32,305 bases of DNA, taken from the NCBI RefSeq assembly GCF_027257875.1, contig NZ_JAPVQY010000076.1, positions 1 through 32,305 on the forward strand, written 5' to 3'. A program made the translations under genes and the position numbers. The notes under the pieces are model-generated. The model ran no database searches. It saw only the letters and a program-made list of their open reading frames with translations, and was not told where the DNA came from. The DNA comes from Burkholderia sp. IMCC1007. GTDB taxonomy: Bacteria; Pseudomonadota; Gammaproteobacteria; Burkholderiales; Burkholderiaceae. Every line of letters begins with the position of its first letter. The stretch's first letter is position 1. Positions 8,201-15,042 of this stretch are shown piece after piece.

Positions 8201-9090
8201 GCGATGCGTTCCCGAACCTGATGCATCTGTTCGACGCGGCCGTGCAGGCGGTTGCCGCGCTCGACGAGCCCGAGGCACTGAACCCCATCCGCGCGCGCAT
8301 CGAGCGCGAACGCGACAAGTGGATCGCGCAGGGCGTGGCGCCCGACGAAGCGCGGCGCCGCGCCGGCTGGCGCGTGTTCGGCGCGCGGCCGGGCAGCTAC
8401 GGCGCGGGCCTGCAGGATCTGATCGACCAGCGCCGCTGGCAGACCGACGCCGATCTCGCCGACGCGTACCGGCAGTGGGGCGGCCACGCGTACGCGCAGA
8501 ACAGCGCGGGTGATGCGGCGCCCGAGGTGTTCGGCGAGCGGCTCGCGACGATCGACGTCGTCGTGCAGAACCAGGACAGCCGCGAGCACGACATCCTCGA
8601 TTCGAACGACTACTACCAGTTCCAGGGCGGAATGACGGCGGCGGTGCGGCACCTGTCCGGCCAGCAGCCGAGCATCTATCACGGCGACCATGCGAACCCC
8701 GTCGCGCCGAAGATGCGCACGCTGCGCGAGGAAATCGCGCGCGTGATCCGCTCGCGCGTCGTCAACCCGAAATGGCTGGACGGCGTGAAGCGTCACGGCT
8801 ACAAGGGCGCGGCCGAAATGGCCGCGACCGTCGACTATCTGTACGGCTATGACGCGACCGCGCGCGTGCTGTCGGATCACCAGTACGCGCTCGTCGCCGA
8901 CGCGTACCTGTTCGACGACGCCACCCGTGCGTTCCTCGAACGGCACAACCCGAACGCGCTGCACGGCATCTGCGAACGCTTCGTCGAAGCGATGCAGCGC
9001 GGGCTGTGGCAGCAGCCGGGCGACTATCGCGAGCGGATCGAAGCGGTCTGGCTCGCGAGCGAACAACACCAGGAAGGAGGACGGCGATGA
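5263..9090 (+). CDS. cobN: Cobaltochelatase large subunit CobN
   Basis: Porphyrin-binding large subunit of the ATP-dependent chelatase that inserts Co(II) into hydrogenobyrinate a,c-diamide. At 1275 aa it is full length for CobN and homologous to BchH/ChlH. The conserved region HLGKHGNLEWLPGKSVALS is near residues 549-567, followed by LPHLYPFIVNDPGEGSQAKRR. A second conserved block FQGGMTAAVRHLSG lies near 1122-1135. The start ATG at 5263 gives MHLLRTTPGGFVDD, the usual CobN N-terminus. The stop overlaps the next gene as ATGA (9087-9090), so translation of the chelatase subunits is coupled. Cytoplasmic. No damage is seen. Confidence 0.97.
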   Translation: MHLLRTTPGGFVDDTQGVVRIDQQPADIVILSSADTTLSLLASVVPTMPAGFPSVRLANVTFLRQPASVDFYVDDVLRHAKTVVIDHLGGEAYWPYGIEQAVSLASKQRQWLAMFSGDLQEDPNLVAKSTVAPALCRLWWRYLREGGLHNAAALLRSIAFHTLGFGDEPEPPRPLPAAALYHPARDRASVDDWRPRWTPGAPVVAILFYRAHWQAANTAVFDALADALVREGLNPLPIAVTSLKDAVSREVITQLCDTHGVALVLNTTAFAAGAIDSPEPDVLAGDAPVLQVILSGGNRDAWVADNQGLHARDIAMHIALPEVDGRIVTRAVSFKGLAYRCPHTEVDVVRYQPDAERIAFVAALARGWCRLRTLDNADKRIALILANYPQSEGRIGNGVGLDTPASALRVLAALRDAGYTVADLPPDGDALIAQLTEGVTNDPAVHARRPAFQSYALADYVARFAQLPATVRDALNERWGPPEADPTLRQRRFTIAGWRAGNVFVGIQPSRSRDENDYASYHDADLVPPHAYLAFYFWLRDAFGVDAVIHLGKHGNLEWLPGKSVALSDACWPDLTLGPLPHLYPFIVNDPGEGSQAKRRAQAVIVDHLMPPLTRAENYGPLQDLERQVDEYYEALMVDARRAKLLRKTILATIAEHRLHDELSVSPPRDTGDEDALLTRVDAWLCELKEAQIRDGLHVFGASPVDRQRRDTLLALARFPVGDGKRERAGLIGALARDLALGDAFDPLAADWAAPWSGPRPAVLQALDASPWRHAGDTRERLEWLAQRWLDGLCSSACDDGGHAGASGIDTAPPGEWPHTLAVIERVRSTLIPALDACGGEEMRQLLRGLDGRFVPPGPSGSPSRGRPDVLPTGRNFYSVDTRAVPTQAAWSLGLKSAQQLIERHLQDHGDYPRAIGLSVWGTATMRTGGDDIAQAFALIGVRPKWAHGSHRVTDFEILPIEIFDRPRIDVTLRVSGFFRDAFPNLMHLFDAAVQAVAALDEPEALNPIRARIERERDKWIAQGVAPDEARRRAGWRVFGARPGSYGAGLQDLIDQRRWQTDADLADAYRQWGGHAYAQNSAGDAAPEVFGERLATIDVVVQNQDSREHDILDSNDYYQFQGGMTAAVRHLSGQQPSIYHGDHANPVAPKMRTLREEIARVIRSRVVNPKWLDGVKRHGYKGAAEMAATVDYLYGYDATARVLSDHQYALVADAYLFDDATRAFLERHNPNALHGICERFVEAMQRGLWQQPGDYRERIEAVWLASEQHQEGGRR

Positions 9091-10172
9091 CCGATCCGAC
9101 GACGCATCGCGCCCGCGCGGTGTTCCCGTTCGCGGCGCTGGTCGCGCAAGAGCCGCTGCAGCAGGCGCTGCTGCTCGCGGCGATCGACCCGTCGCTTGGC
9201 GGCGTGCTCGTCAGCGGGCCCCGCGGCACCGCGAAATCGACCGCCGCACGCGCGCTCGCCGAATTGCTGCCTGAAGGCGAATTCGTCACGCTGCCGCTGT
9301 CGGCGAGCGACGAGCAGGTGACGGGCACGCTCGATCTCGCGCACGCGCTCGCCGAACACGGCGTGCGCTTCCGGCCCGGGCTGCTTGCCCGCGCGCATCG
9401 CGGCGTGCTGTATGTCGACGAGGTGAACCTGCTCGCCGACGGGCTCGTCGATACGCTGCTCGACGTCGCGGCGAGCGGCGTGAACGTGGTCGAACGCGAT
9501 GGCGTGTCGCATGCGCACGATGCACGCTTCGTGCTGGTCGGCACGATGAATCCCGAGGAAGGCGAGCTGCGCCCGCAACTGCTCGACCGCTTCGGGCTGA
9601 TGGTCGAGCTCGAGAACTGCTTCGATGCCGCGCAGCGGGAACGGATCGTGAAGGCGCGGCTCGCGTTCGATCTCGACGCCGACGCGTTCCGTGCACGTCA
9701 TGCGACTGCGCAGCACGCACTCGCCGATGGGATTCGCGCGGCGCGGGCACGGCTGGCCACGCTGGATTTCGGCGATGCGGTACATGCGCGCGTCAGTGCG
9801 CTGTGCATCGATGCGGCCGTCGACGGGCTGCGCGCCGACCTCGTGATGCTGCGCGCCGCACGGGCCCTCGCCGCGCTCGAGCAGGCCGATGCGGTGACGG
9901 TGTCGCATGTGGAGCGCGTGGCGGACGCGGTGCTGCGGCACCGGCGCCATGCCGGTGCGCCGCCATCTTCCGGCGCGTCGCAGGCGAATGGTGAGCGCAA
10001 CGATCACGACGATCGATCGCCGCCCGACACGCGCCGGCAGCCTGACGAACGGCCGGGCGCGGCGAACCACGACGCCACCGCATCGCGAGGCGACTGGGGC
10101 TACCTGCCGCCCGAGCCGGCCGGGCTGCGCGACGTGAAAAGCGTCGTGCCGCTGCCGCTAAAAAAACGCTGA
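9087..10172 (+). CDS. chlI: AAA+ chelatase subunit (ChlI/BchI-like); zero-frame product of a frameshifted chlD gene
   Basis: MoxR/ChlI-type AAA+ ATPase of 361 aa that should form the hexameric motor of the cobaltochelatase with CobN. Visible motifs are Walker A GPRGTAKST (44-52), Walker B LYVDEVNLL (108-116) and GTMNPEEGELRPQLLDRFGL (152-171, sensor 1 and arginine-finger region). A Pro/Asp-rich linker (about 290-345) ends DWGYLPPEPAGLRDVKSVV. The ATG at 9087 has a very strong SD (AGGAAGGAGG) and overlaps the cobN stop. The larger open frame from 9006 lies inside cobN and is rejected. The linker belongs to ChlD-type medium subunits rather than to stand-alone ChlI. The frame ends just after a run of seven A with rare codons CTA AAA AAA, so this is probably both a free small subunit and the N-terminal half of a longer ChlD made by -1 frameshifting. 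Confidence 0.9.
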   Translation: MTDPTTHRARAVFPFAALVAQEPLQQALLLAAIDPSLGGVLVSGPRGTAKSTAARALAELLPEGEFVTLPLSASDEQVTGTLDLAHALAEHGVRFRPGLLARAHRGVLYVDEVNLLADGLVDTLLDVAASGVNVVERDGVSHAHDARFVLVGTMNPEEGELRPQLLDRFGLMVELENCFDAAQRERIVKARLAFDLDADAFRARHATAQHALADGIRAARARLATLDFGDAVHARVSALCIDAAVDGLRADLVMLRAARALAALEQADAVTVSHVERVADAVLRHRRHAGAPPSSGASQANGERNDHDDRSPPDTRRQPDERPGAANHDATASRGDWGYLPPEPAGLRDVKSVVPLPLKKR

Positions 10173-10226
10173 GCCATCGAGCCGACGCCGCCGCGAACGC
10201 CGTTCGCGGTCCTCGATGGCACTCAG
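10160..10226 (+). other. Programmed -1 ribosomal frameshift signal (chlI to chlD)
   Basis: The zero frame reads CTA AAA AAA CGC TGA (10158-10172), giving an in-frame A_AAA_AAA slippery heptamer at 10160-10166. After a 6-nt spacer, GCCATCGAG (10173-10181) pairs perfectly with CTCGATGGC (10212-10220). CTGA (10169-10172) can also pair with TCAG (10223-10226) across a 2-nt bulge. Inside is a second hairpin, CCGCGAA (10191-10197) with TTCGCGG (10203-10209), 5-nt loop. A -1 slip continues ACG CTG AGC and stays open to the VWA-domain stop at 10855. Slippery site, spacer and stem have the canonical geometry. CTA and AAA are unusual codons in this GC-rich gene. Confidence 0.85.
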
Positions 10227-10855
10227 GCGCGACCGCGCGCGTGCCGGGCACCGCACGGGCAGGCATGGCCGTCGCGTGGCCCGCGACGCTCGCCGCGAAG
10301 CGCGGCGGCCCGCTGCAGGCGACGCATCTGCGCTTTCGCAAACAGGCAGGCGCGCCGCGCGCGCTGCATTGCTTCGTGCTCGACTGTTCGGCGTCGATGC
10401 TGTCGCACGAACGGCTCGCGCTCGCGAAAGGGTTGATCGTCGCGTATTTCGACCTGGCCGCGCGCGCGCGCATGGAAACCGCGCTGATCTGCTTCGGCGG
10501 CAACGGCGCCGCGCGTCGCTTCGGCCCGGCCGTGCCGCGCTGGTGGAATGCGCGCTGGCTCGAACCCGTCGACGGCGGCGGCGGCACGCCGCTCTCGGAC
10601 GGCATCGCGGCCGCCGCGCAGTTGCTCGCGCGCGACGCGCGGCGCACGCCGGCGCCGGACAAGCAGCGCTGGCTGTGGGTGCTGTCCGACGGACGCACGC
10701 GCGAGACGCCGCCGAAACCGGCGGCCGCCGATCACGTCGTGTTCGTCGACTTCGACGCTGCGGCCGTGCGGGTCGGGCAGGGCGAGCGGCTCGCCGACGC
10801 ATGGGACGCGCAATGGGTGACGGCCGAATCGCTGTGCCGCGGACTGGCCGGTTGA
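10166..10855 (+). CDS. chlD: Von Willebrand A domain half of ChlD-type chelatase subunit (reached by -1 frameshift)
   Basis: Read from the frameshift site, this frame adds 229 residues to the AAA+ part, giving a 589-aa fusion (9087-10166 joined to 10166-10855), the expected size and order for ChlD/BchD/CobT-like medium subunits. The VWA domain has the MIDAS motif DCSASM (DxSxS, fusion residues 433-437) and the metal-binding Thr in GGGGTPLSDG (about 503). The domain docks on the AAA+ ring and on CobN. Without frameshifting the only starts are GTG 10241 or ATG 10265, neither with a good SD. The frame is open without a stop back through the junction. A separately started short VWA protein remains the alternative. 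A sequencing error is unlikely given the downstream stem-loop. Confidence 0.88.
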   Translation, partial: TLSHRADAAANAVRGPRWHSGATARVPGTARAGMAVAWPATLAAKRGGPLQATHLRFRKQAGAPRALHCFVLDCSASMLSHERLALAKGLIVAYFDLAARARMETALICFGGNGAARRFGPAVPRWWNARWLEPVDGGGGTPLSDGIAAAAQLLARDARRTPAPDKQRWLWVLSDGRTRETPPKPAAADHVVFVDFDAAAVRVGQGERLADAWDAQWVTAESLCRGLAG

Positions 10856-10922
10856 ATGACGGCAGCGGCCGATGGTCGGCGCTGCGCTATGATCGGCGTT
10901 TCTGCTCACTGGAATGCCTGCC

Positions 10923-11375
10923 ATGCAAGTACTCGTCGATGCCGACGCGTGTCCCGCCGTCATCAAGGACATGCTGTTTCGCGCCGCGCGTCGTGCCGAG
11001 ATCTGCGTGACGCTGGTCGCGAACCAGTTTCTGCGCACGCCGCCGTCGCCGTTCATCAAGGCGCTGCAGGTGCCGGCCGGTTTCGACGTGGCCGATGCGC
11101 GGATCGTCGAACTCGTGGAAGCGGGCGACCTCGTGATCACCGCCGACATCCCGCTGGCCGCCGCCATCCTCGACAAGGGCGCGCACGCGCTCGACCCGCG
11201 CGGCAACTGGTTCAGCCGCGAGAACATCGAGGAACGGCTGTCGACGCGCGCGATGATGGACCAGCTGCGCAGCGCGGGAATCGATACCGGCGGCCCGGCG
11301 CCGTTCAGCGCACGCGACGGCAAGGCGTTCGCGTCGCAGCTCGACCGCTTTCTCGCGCGCCACGGCAAGCCTTGA
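10923..11375 (+). CDS. UPF0178 (YaiI/YqxD) family protein
   Basis: Cytoplasmic 150-aa protein of the UPF0178/DUF188 family, related to PIN-like nuclease folds; no firm biochemical role is known. Family hallmarks are the N-terminal MQVLVDADACPAVIKDML, VITADIPLAAAIL near residue 80, and the central DPRGNWFSRENIEERLSTR. The length is normal. ATG 10923 is chosen over ATG 10914 because GGA at 10911-10913 is well spaced for it and because family members start MxVxVDADAC. It lies 67 nt after chlD on the same strand, so it may be read through from the cobalamin operon. A TATGAT sequence at 10888-10893 could be its own -10 box. Confidence 0.9.
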   Translation: MQVLVDADACPAVIKDMLFRAARRAEICVTLVANQFLRTPPSPFIKALQVPAGFDVADARIVELVEAGDLVITADIPLAAAILDKGAHALDPRGNWFSRENIEERLSTRAMMDQLRSAGIDTGGPAPFSARDGKAFASQLDRFLARHGKP

Positions 11376-11620
11376 TGCACGCGTTGCACGCCGCGCGCCG
11401 CATGCGACGCGTCGGCGTGACCCCCGACACATGCGCGCGCAGCGTCGAGCGTCGGCAGGCTCGCATCGCCCTACTACGCGTCGATGCGTCATACCAACGG
11501 CCTGCGCGGCTGCGGGGCCGCGATACGTCACTGGTTTCGCGCCGGCGCATCGACGGCGGCAGGGTGCGGATTTTCGCCGACGCTGATATCGTGACGCGAA
11601 CGCCTACACGGAGTGCAAGG

Positions 11621-12193
11621 ATGTCACCGACCCAACTGCTCGTTCCGACATTGACCCAGATGCTGCGCGCGCAATCCGCGTGGCTCGACAAGGCGGCCGC
11701 GCATCGGCAGGCCGCTGGCGACGCGCCCGATGCGCTGCTGACGCTGAAGCTCGCGCCCGACATGTATCCGCTCGCCGCGCAGGTGCGCTTCTCGTGTTTC
11801 CAGGCGATGGAACCCGTGTACCGGCTGCGCGGCGAGCCGCTGCCGGCCGCGCTGCTGGCGTTGCGGGAAGCCGGCTGGAACGCCGATGCGCAGCCCGGCA
11901 CGCTGGACGACGCGCAAGGCATCGTCGCGGGCACGATCGCGTTTCTGGGCGAGCTCGCGCCCGATGCGCTCGACGGCGGCGCTGCGCTGCCGATCGCGCT
12001 CGAACTGCCGAACGGAATCGCGTTCGACATGACGGGCGAGCAGTACGTGCGCGACTGGGCGCTGCCGCAGTTCTACTTCCACACGATCGCCGCCTACGCG
12101 ATCCTGCGCCATCACGGCGTCGATCTCGGCAAGGCCGATTACGTGCCGCACATGCTCGCGTACGTGCGGCCGGGCACGATTCCGCAAGGTTGA
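11621..12193 (+). CDS. DUF1993 family protein
   Basis: A 190-aa soluble protein starting MSPTQLLVPTLTQMLRAQSAWLDKAA. It looks mostly helical and has the four-helix layout of DUF1993 (DinB-like superfamily). Conserved-looking features are the APDMYPLAAQVRF segment near residue 45 and FYFHTIAAYAILRHHGV near 155, with clustered His residues. The biochemical role is unknown. The ATG at 11621 follows an SD-like GGAGTGCAAGG. It sits alone on the plus strand, 245 nt after the UPF0178 gene; in that interval I see no gene. Upstream extension of the frame is not supported. Confidence 0.85.
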   Translation: MSPTQLLVPTLTQMLRAQSAWLDKAAAHRQAAGDAPDALLTLKLAPDMYPLAAQVRFSCFQAMEPVYRLRGEPLPAALLALREAGWNADAQPGTLDDAQGIVAGTIAFLGELAPDALDGGAALPIALELPNGIAFDMTGEQYVRDWALPQFYFHTIAAYAILRHHGVDLGKADYVPHMLAYVRPGTIPQG

Positions 12194-12222
12194 GCCGGCC
12201 TCCCGGGTGGCCGCGAAGCGAC

Positions 12223-12574
12223 ATGACACGGGCACTGTTCATTAGTTGCTCCGAGAAACCTCGCCAACTGCAGCCGCAACCGGTTGCGCAGCCCGACAGC
12301 CGAAGCGGTGTTCGCCGCGTAGCCCGGCATCGAAACTGACTCCGCAGGCCTCGCGCCCGACGCGGACGTGCGGCTGTCCGTCGAGCAGCTCGACTGGGCC
12401 GAAATCGTGTTCGTGATGGAGCGCGCGCACCAGGCGCGACTGTCGGTGCAATTCGGTGCGCATCGGAAGCATCGGAAGATCGTCTGCCTCGACATTCCCG
12501 ACCGCTATGCGTTCATGCAGCCCGAGCTGGTCGCGCTGCTCGAACGCAAGGCCGGCCCGTTTCTGCGCGCGTGA
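12223..12574 (+). pseudogene. Low-molecular-weight protein tyrosine phosphatase-like gene, disrupted
   Basis: The first frame gives MTRALFISCSE and then leaves homology. A second frame resumes with NRLRSPTAEAVFAA, a TAG stop (12320-12322), then PGIETDSAGLAPDADVR and a well-kept C-terminal part to 12574. Removing about 22 nt (12256-12277) restores a perfect CxxxxxRS phosphatase loop (C-S-E-N-R-L-R-S), so the frame is broken by a small insertion in the active site. The TAG replaces a probable Trp codon (TGG). Two independent lesions argue for true decay rather than sequencing error. The product would otherwise be a roughly 110-aa cytoplasmic phosphatase-like protein. It lies between the DUF1993 gene and a Nudix gene and has no link to cobalamin. 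Confidence 0.8.
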
Positions 12575-12597
12575 GCGGGTAACCGGCGCGGGCGCGT

Positions 12598-13026
12598 TCA
12601 ACGCAAACGCAGCGGCCCGTCGGCGGGCGTCGAATAACGATCGAGGTGCAGCAACTCGATGATCGTGCGGGTCGGCACGCTCGCGCGGAGCGTCTCGAGC
12701 CGTTCGACGTCGAACCACTTGCAGCGGGCGATCTCGTTGCTGGCGCGCGGCGTCAGGTGTCTGGGCACATCGGCCACGAATACGTGATGAAGCTTCGTGA
12801 GGCCGCCGAACTGCACCGCATAGTCGAGCGAGAGCCCCTCGAGCCGCGTTTCTTCCGCCAGTTCGCGTTGCGCGGCCTCGAGCGGCGTCTCGCCGCGCCT
12901 GATCGTGCCGCCGGGCAGCGACCAGCGCGCCGCGCTGCGGGCGACCAGCAGCACGCTGCTGCGCCGGCGGCAGACGATCGTGGCGCGTTCCTTGATGACG
13001 GCGAGGGTATCGGGCCCGGTACGCAT
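12598..13026 (-). CDS. Nudix hydrolase
   Basis: A 142-aa protein expected to hydrolyse a nucleoside-diphosphate-linked substrate with Mg2+. The Nudix box is visible as GTIRRGETPLEAAQRELAEETRL. All catalytic Glu residues and the RE pair are present, but the late conserved Gly of GX5EX7REUXEEXGU is Arg here. It begins MRTGPDTLAVIKERATIVCRR and ends LLHLDRYSTPADGPLRLR. ATG 13026 is chosen because the upstream frame runs into a 7-bp tandem repeat that would encode a low-complexity ATGYGLR sequence. No strong SD is seen. It is convergent with the phosphatase pseudogene. The substrate cannot be told from sequence. Confidence 0.88.
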   Translation of the reverse strand: MRTGPDTLAVIKERATIVCRRRSSVLLVARSAARWSLPGGTIRRGETPLEAAQRELAEETRLEGLSLDYAVQFGGLTKLHHVFVADVPRHLTPRASNEIARCKWFDVERLETLRASVPTRTIIELLHLDRYSTPADGPLRLR

Positions 13027-13083
13027 GTTCGGCAAAACAGGTGCTGGATCGTGGAGGAAATGCGCGCCGGCCGGTCGTGGCCG

Positions 13084-13123
13084 GCCCGTAGCCCGTAGCC
13101 CGTAGCCCGTAGCCCGTAGCCCG
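13084..13123. repeat. Tandem 7-bp repeat (GCCCGTA), 5.7 copies
   Basis: Five perfect copies of GCCCGTA followed by GCCCG, in the leader of the Nudix gene. Perfect short tandem copies like these can change in number by replication slippage. They lie 58 bp upstream of the Nudix ATG. Confidence 0.95.
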
Positions 13124-13220
13124 ACGCTCGGGCGCGACGGCATGCAGGCAAGCATGCCGCGCCGATCTTACCGGGCGTTCATGACAGTTCCGTGCACCGT
13201 GCCGCGCACCGGCTCCCGCG

Positions 13221-13463
13221 TCACGCGTGCGTGTAGATCCCCGAGCGCACGGACTTGCCGGGCCGCACATGGCGCCGCTCATGGACGGCGCGCCGGTGAT
13301 GTGACGGCGGTGCCACATGCCGCCGCGGCGGCGCCGGCCGTGCGGTGGGCGACGCAGCGCCAGGCTGTAGCTGTCCTTCCCCGAAATGGAATGTCTGGGT
13401 TTGCGCGTGGGCGACGCCCATCGTCGACGCCAGCACGAGAGCCGCGAGCAGCATGCGTTTCAT
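13221..13463 (-). CDS. Small exported hypothetical protein
   Basis: An 80-aa precursor with a clear signal peptide, MKRMLLAALVLASTMGVAHA, with likely signal peptidase I cleavage before QTQTFHFGEG. The mature part (about 60 aa) is rich in Pro, Arg and His (PPRRHVAPPSHHRRAVHERRHV), so it could bind metal or anionic surfaces; this is only composition-based. A good SD (AAAGGCGA) precedes ATG 13463. I do not recognise a named family. It is on the minus strand before the Nudix gene, and divergent from the CoA-transferase operon. Confidence 0.72.
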   Translation of the reverse strand: MKRMLLAALVLASTMGVAHAQTQTFHFGEGQLQPGAASPTARPAPPRRHVAPPSHHRRAVHERRHVRPGKSVRSGIYTHA

Positions 13464-13601
13464 GAATCTTCGCCTTTCTTTAGTTTGAGCAATGCCCGCC
13501 AGCTTAGCGAACGGCGGCCCCGCGCGGCAACCGGCCTGCGTTCGGTGTCGCTTTGCGGCGCGCGGCCGCTTGATAGGCCCGTCGGACGGGACATTTCCAG
13601 C

Positions 13602-13630
13602 TTGACAATAAAATTCCTGAGTGTGAATAT
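13602..13630 (+). promoter_or_regulatory. Promoter of the CoA-transferase/transporter operon
   Basis: A perfect -35 TTGACA (13602-13607) is followed after 17 bp by GAATAT (13625-13630), preceded by TG to make an extended -10. The region is strikingly AT-rich against its surroundings. The -10 lies inside a palindrome, so a bound regulator would block RNA polymerase. A TATAAA at 13628-13633 is an alternative -10 but with 20-bp spacing. Confidence 0.5.
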
Positions 13631-13656
13631 AAATTCACACACAAGAATTATTATTC
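13621..13656 (+). promoter_or_regulatory. Two phased palindromic operators (GAAT-N4-ATTC)
   Basis: GTGTGAAT-ATAA-ATTCACAC (13621-13640) is a perfect 8-bp inverted repeat. Its core GAAT-N4-ATTC recurs at 13645-13656 (GAAT-TATT-ATTC). The two centres are 20 bp apart, two helical turns, which suits two dimers bound on one DNA face. The best candidate ligand-binding regulator is the IclR-type protein encoded at the end of the same operon (17714-18457); this is inference. Confidence 0.55.
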
Positions 13657-13732
13657 CAGCCGGAGAAACCGCGCCGCAGTGCCGGCGCGGCGGAGCCGGC
13701 GGTCCGATCAACCGCAAGCAGGAGCGAGACGC

Positions 13733-14932
13733 ATGACGGAACACGAGCAGCAGGGCGCGCTGGCGGGGTTGCGCATCATCGATCTGTCGCGGGTGCTGGG
13801 CGGCCCGTACGCGACGCAGATCCTCGCCGACCACGGCGCGGAAGTGATCAAGGTCGAGCCGCCGTCGGGCGACGAGACGCGCACCTGGGGGCCGCCGTTC
13901 GACGGCGACACCGCGTCGTACTTCCTCGGCGTGAACCGGAACAAGCTCGGCATCGCGCTCGACCTGACGCAGCCGGAAGACCGCGAACGGCTGCTGAGCC
14001 TGCTCGAGCACGCCGACGCGCTGGTCGAGAACTTCAAGATCGGCACGATGGAGCGCTGGGGCCTCGGTTTCGACGCACTGCACGCGCGCTTTCCGCGCCT
14101 CGTCTACTGCCGCGTGTCGGGCTTCGGCGCCCACGGCCCGCTCGGCGGGCTGCCCGGCTACGACGCGGCCGTGCAGGCGCTGGCCGGGCTGATGAGCGTG
14201 AACGGCGAGGCGGGCGGTGCGCCGCTGCGCGTGGGTGTGCCGATCGTCGATCTCGTCACCGGGCTGAACGCGGCGCTGGGCGTGTTGATGGCGCTGCGCG
14301 AACGCGATGCGAGCGGGCGCGGCCAGTTCGTCGAATCGACCTTGTTCGACTGCGCGCTGTCGATTTTGCATCCGCATACGCCGAACTTCTTCCATTCGGG
14401 GAAGGCGCCGGTGCGCACCGGCAACGCGCATCCGAACATCACGCCGTACGACAGCTTCCCGACCGCGGGCGTCGACATCTTTCTCGCGGTCGGCAACAAC
14501 GGACAATTCGCGGCACTCTGCGACGTGCTCGGCACGCGCGACTGGCTCGACGATCCGCGCTTCGCCGACAACCGCGCGCGCAGCGCGAACCGCGCCGCGT
14601 TGCGCGCGTTGCTCGAAACGGTGCTGGCCGCACACGACGGCGCCGCGCTCGCCGACCAGCTGATGCGCCGCGGCGTGCCGTGCGCGCCGGTGCTCGGGCT
14701 CGATGCGGCGCTCGACCATCCGCACGTCGCGCATCGGCAGATGAAGGTGGCACTCGGCCGGCATCGCGGCATCGCGTCGCCGATCAAGCTCGGCCGCACG
14801 CCGGCCACGTACCGGCGGCCGCCGCCCGCGCTGAACGAACATGCAGCGCAGGTCTTCGCCGACGTCGAGCACCGCGACGGCAACGACAACGACAGCGGCA
14901 ACGACAGCGGCAACGACGACCGCCGGCGCTGA
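13733..14932 (+). CDS. Family III CoA-transferase (CaiB/BaiF)
   Basis: A 399-aa enzyme that moves CoA between acyl-CoA and a free carboxylic acid, probably activating the acid imported by the next gene product. Class hallmarks are GLRIIDLSRVLGGPYATQILADHGAEVIKVEPP near residue 10-42, and GDETRTWGPPF followed by YFLGVNRNKLGIALDL. VTGLNAALGVLMAL lies near residue 175. The catalytic Asp of the family should lie in the LPGYDAAVQALAGLMS region (about 141-156). The C-terminus carries a low-complexity repeat of Gly/Asn/Asp/Ser from two tandem 12-bp units (14888-14911), which looks like slippage and probably is not functional. ATG 13733 has an AGGAG SD. First gene of a four-gene set. The substrate is unknown. 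Confidence 0.92.
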   Translation: MTEHEQQGALAGLRIIDLSRVLGGPYATQILADHGAEVIKVEPPSGDETRTWGPPFDGDTASYFLGVNRNKLGIALDLTQPEDRERLLSLLEHADALVENFKIGTMERWGLGFDALHARFPRLVYCRVSGFGAHGPLGGLPGYDAAVQALAGLMSVNGEAGGAPLRVGVPIVDLVTGLNAALGVLMALRERDASGRGQFVESTLFDCALSILHPHTPNFFHSGKAPVRTGNAHPNITPYDSFPTAGVDIFLAVGNNGQFAALCDVLGTRDWLDDPRFADNRARSANRAALRALLETVLAAHDGAALADQLMRRGVPCAPVLGLDAALDHPHVAHRQMKVALGRHRGIASPIKLGRTPATYRRPPPALNEHAAQVFADVEHRDGNDNDSGNDSGNDDRRR

Positions 14933-15042
14933 CCGGCATCGCGACGGGCGGCCGCGCGACGACGCACGGCCGCACCGCGCGCGCCCCTTCGGACACCCGC
15001 CGCGCCGCGCAGCACGCGCGCCGGCGCAAGAGGAGACACATC

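Noticed and set aside
4174..9069. Minus-strand open frame of 1631 codons opposite cobW and cobN
   Set aside because: It is an antisense shadow of GC-rich codons: composition is Arg/Ala/His-rich with no domains, and both plus-strand genes are clear family members.
13084..13123. Possible CRISPR array
   Set aside because: The 7-bp units are directly adjacent with no spacers; this is a simple tandem repeat. The other short arrays in the window are the same kind.
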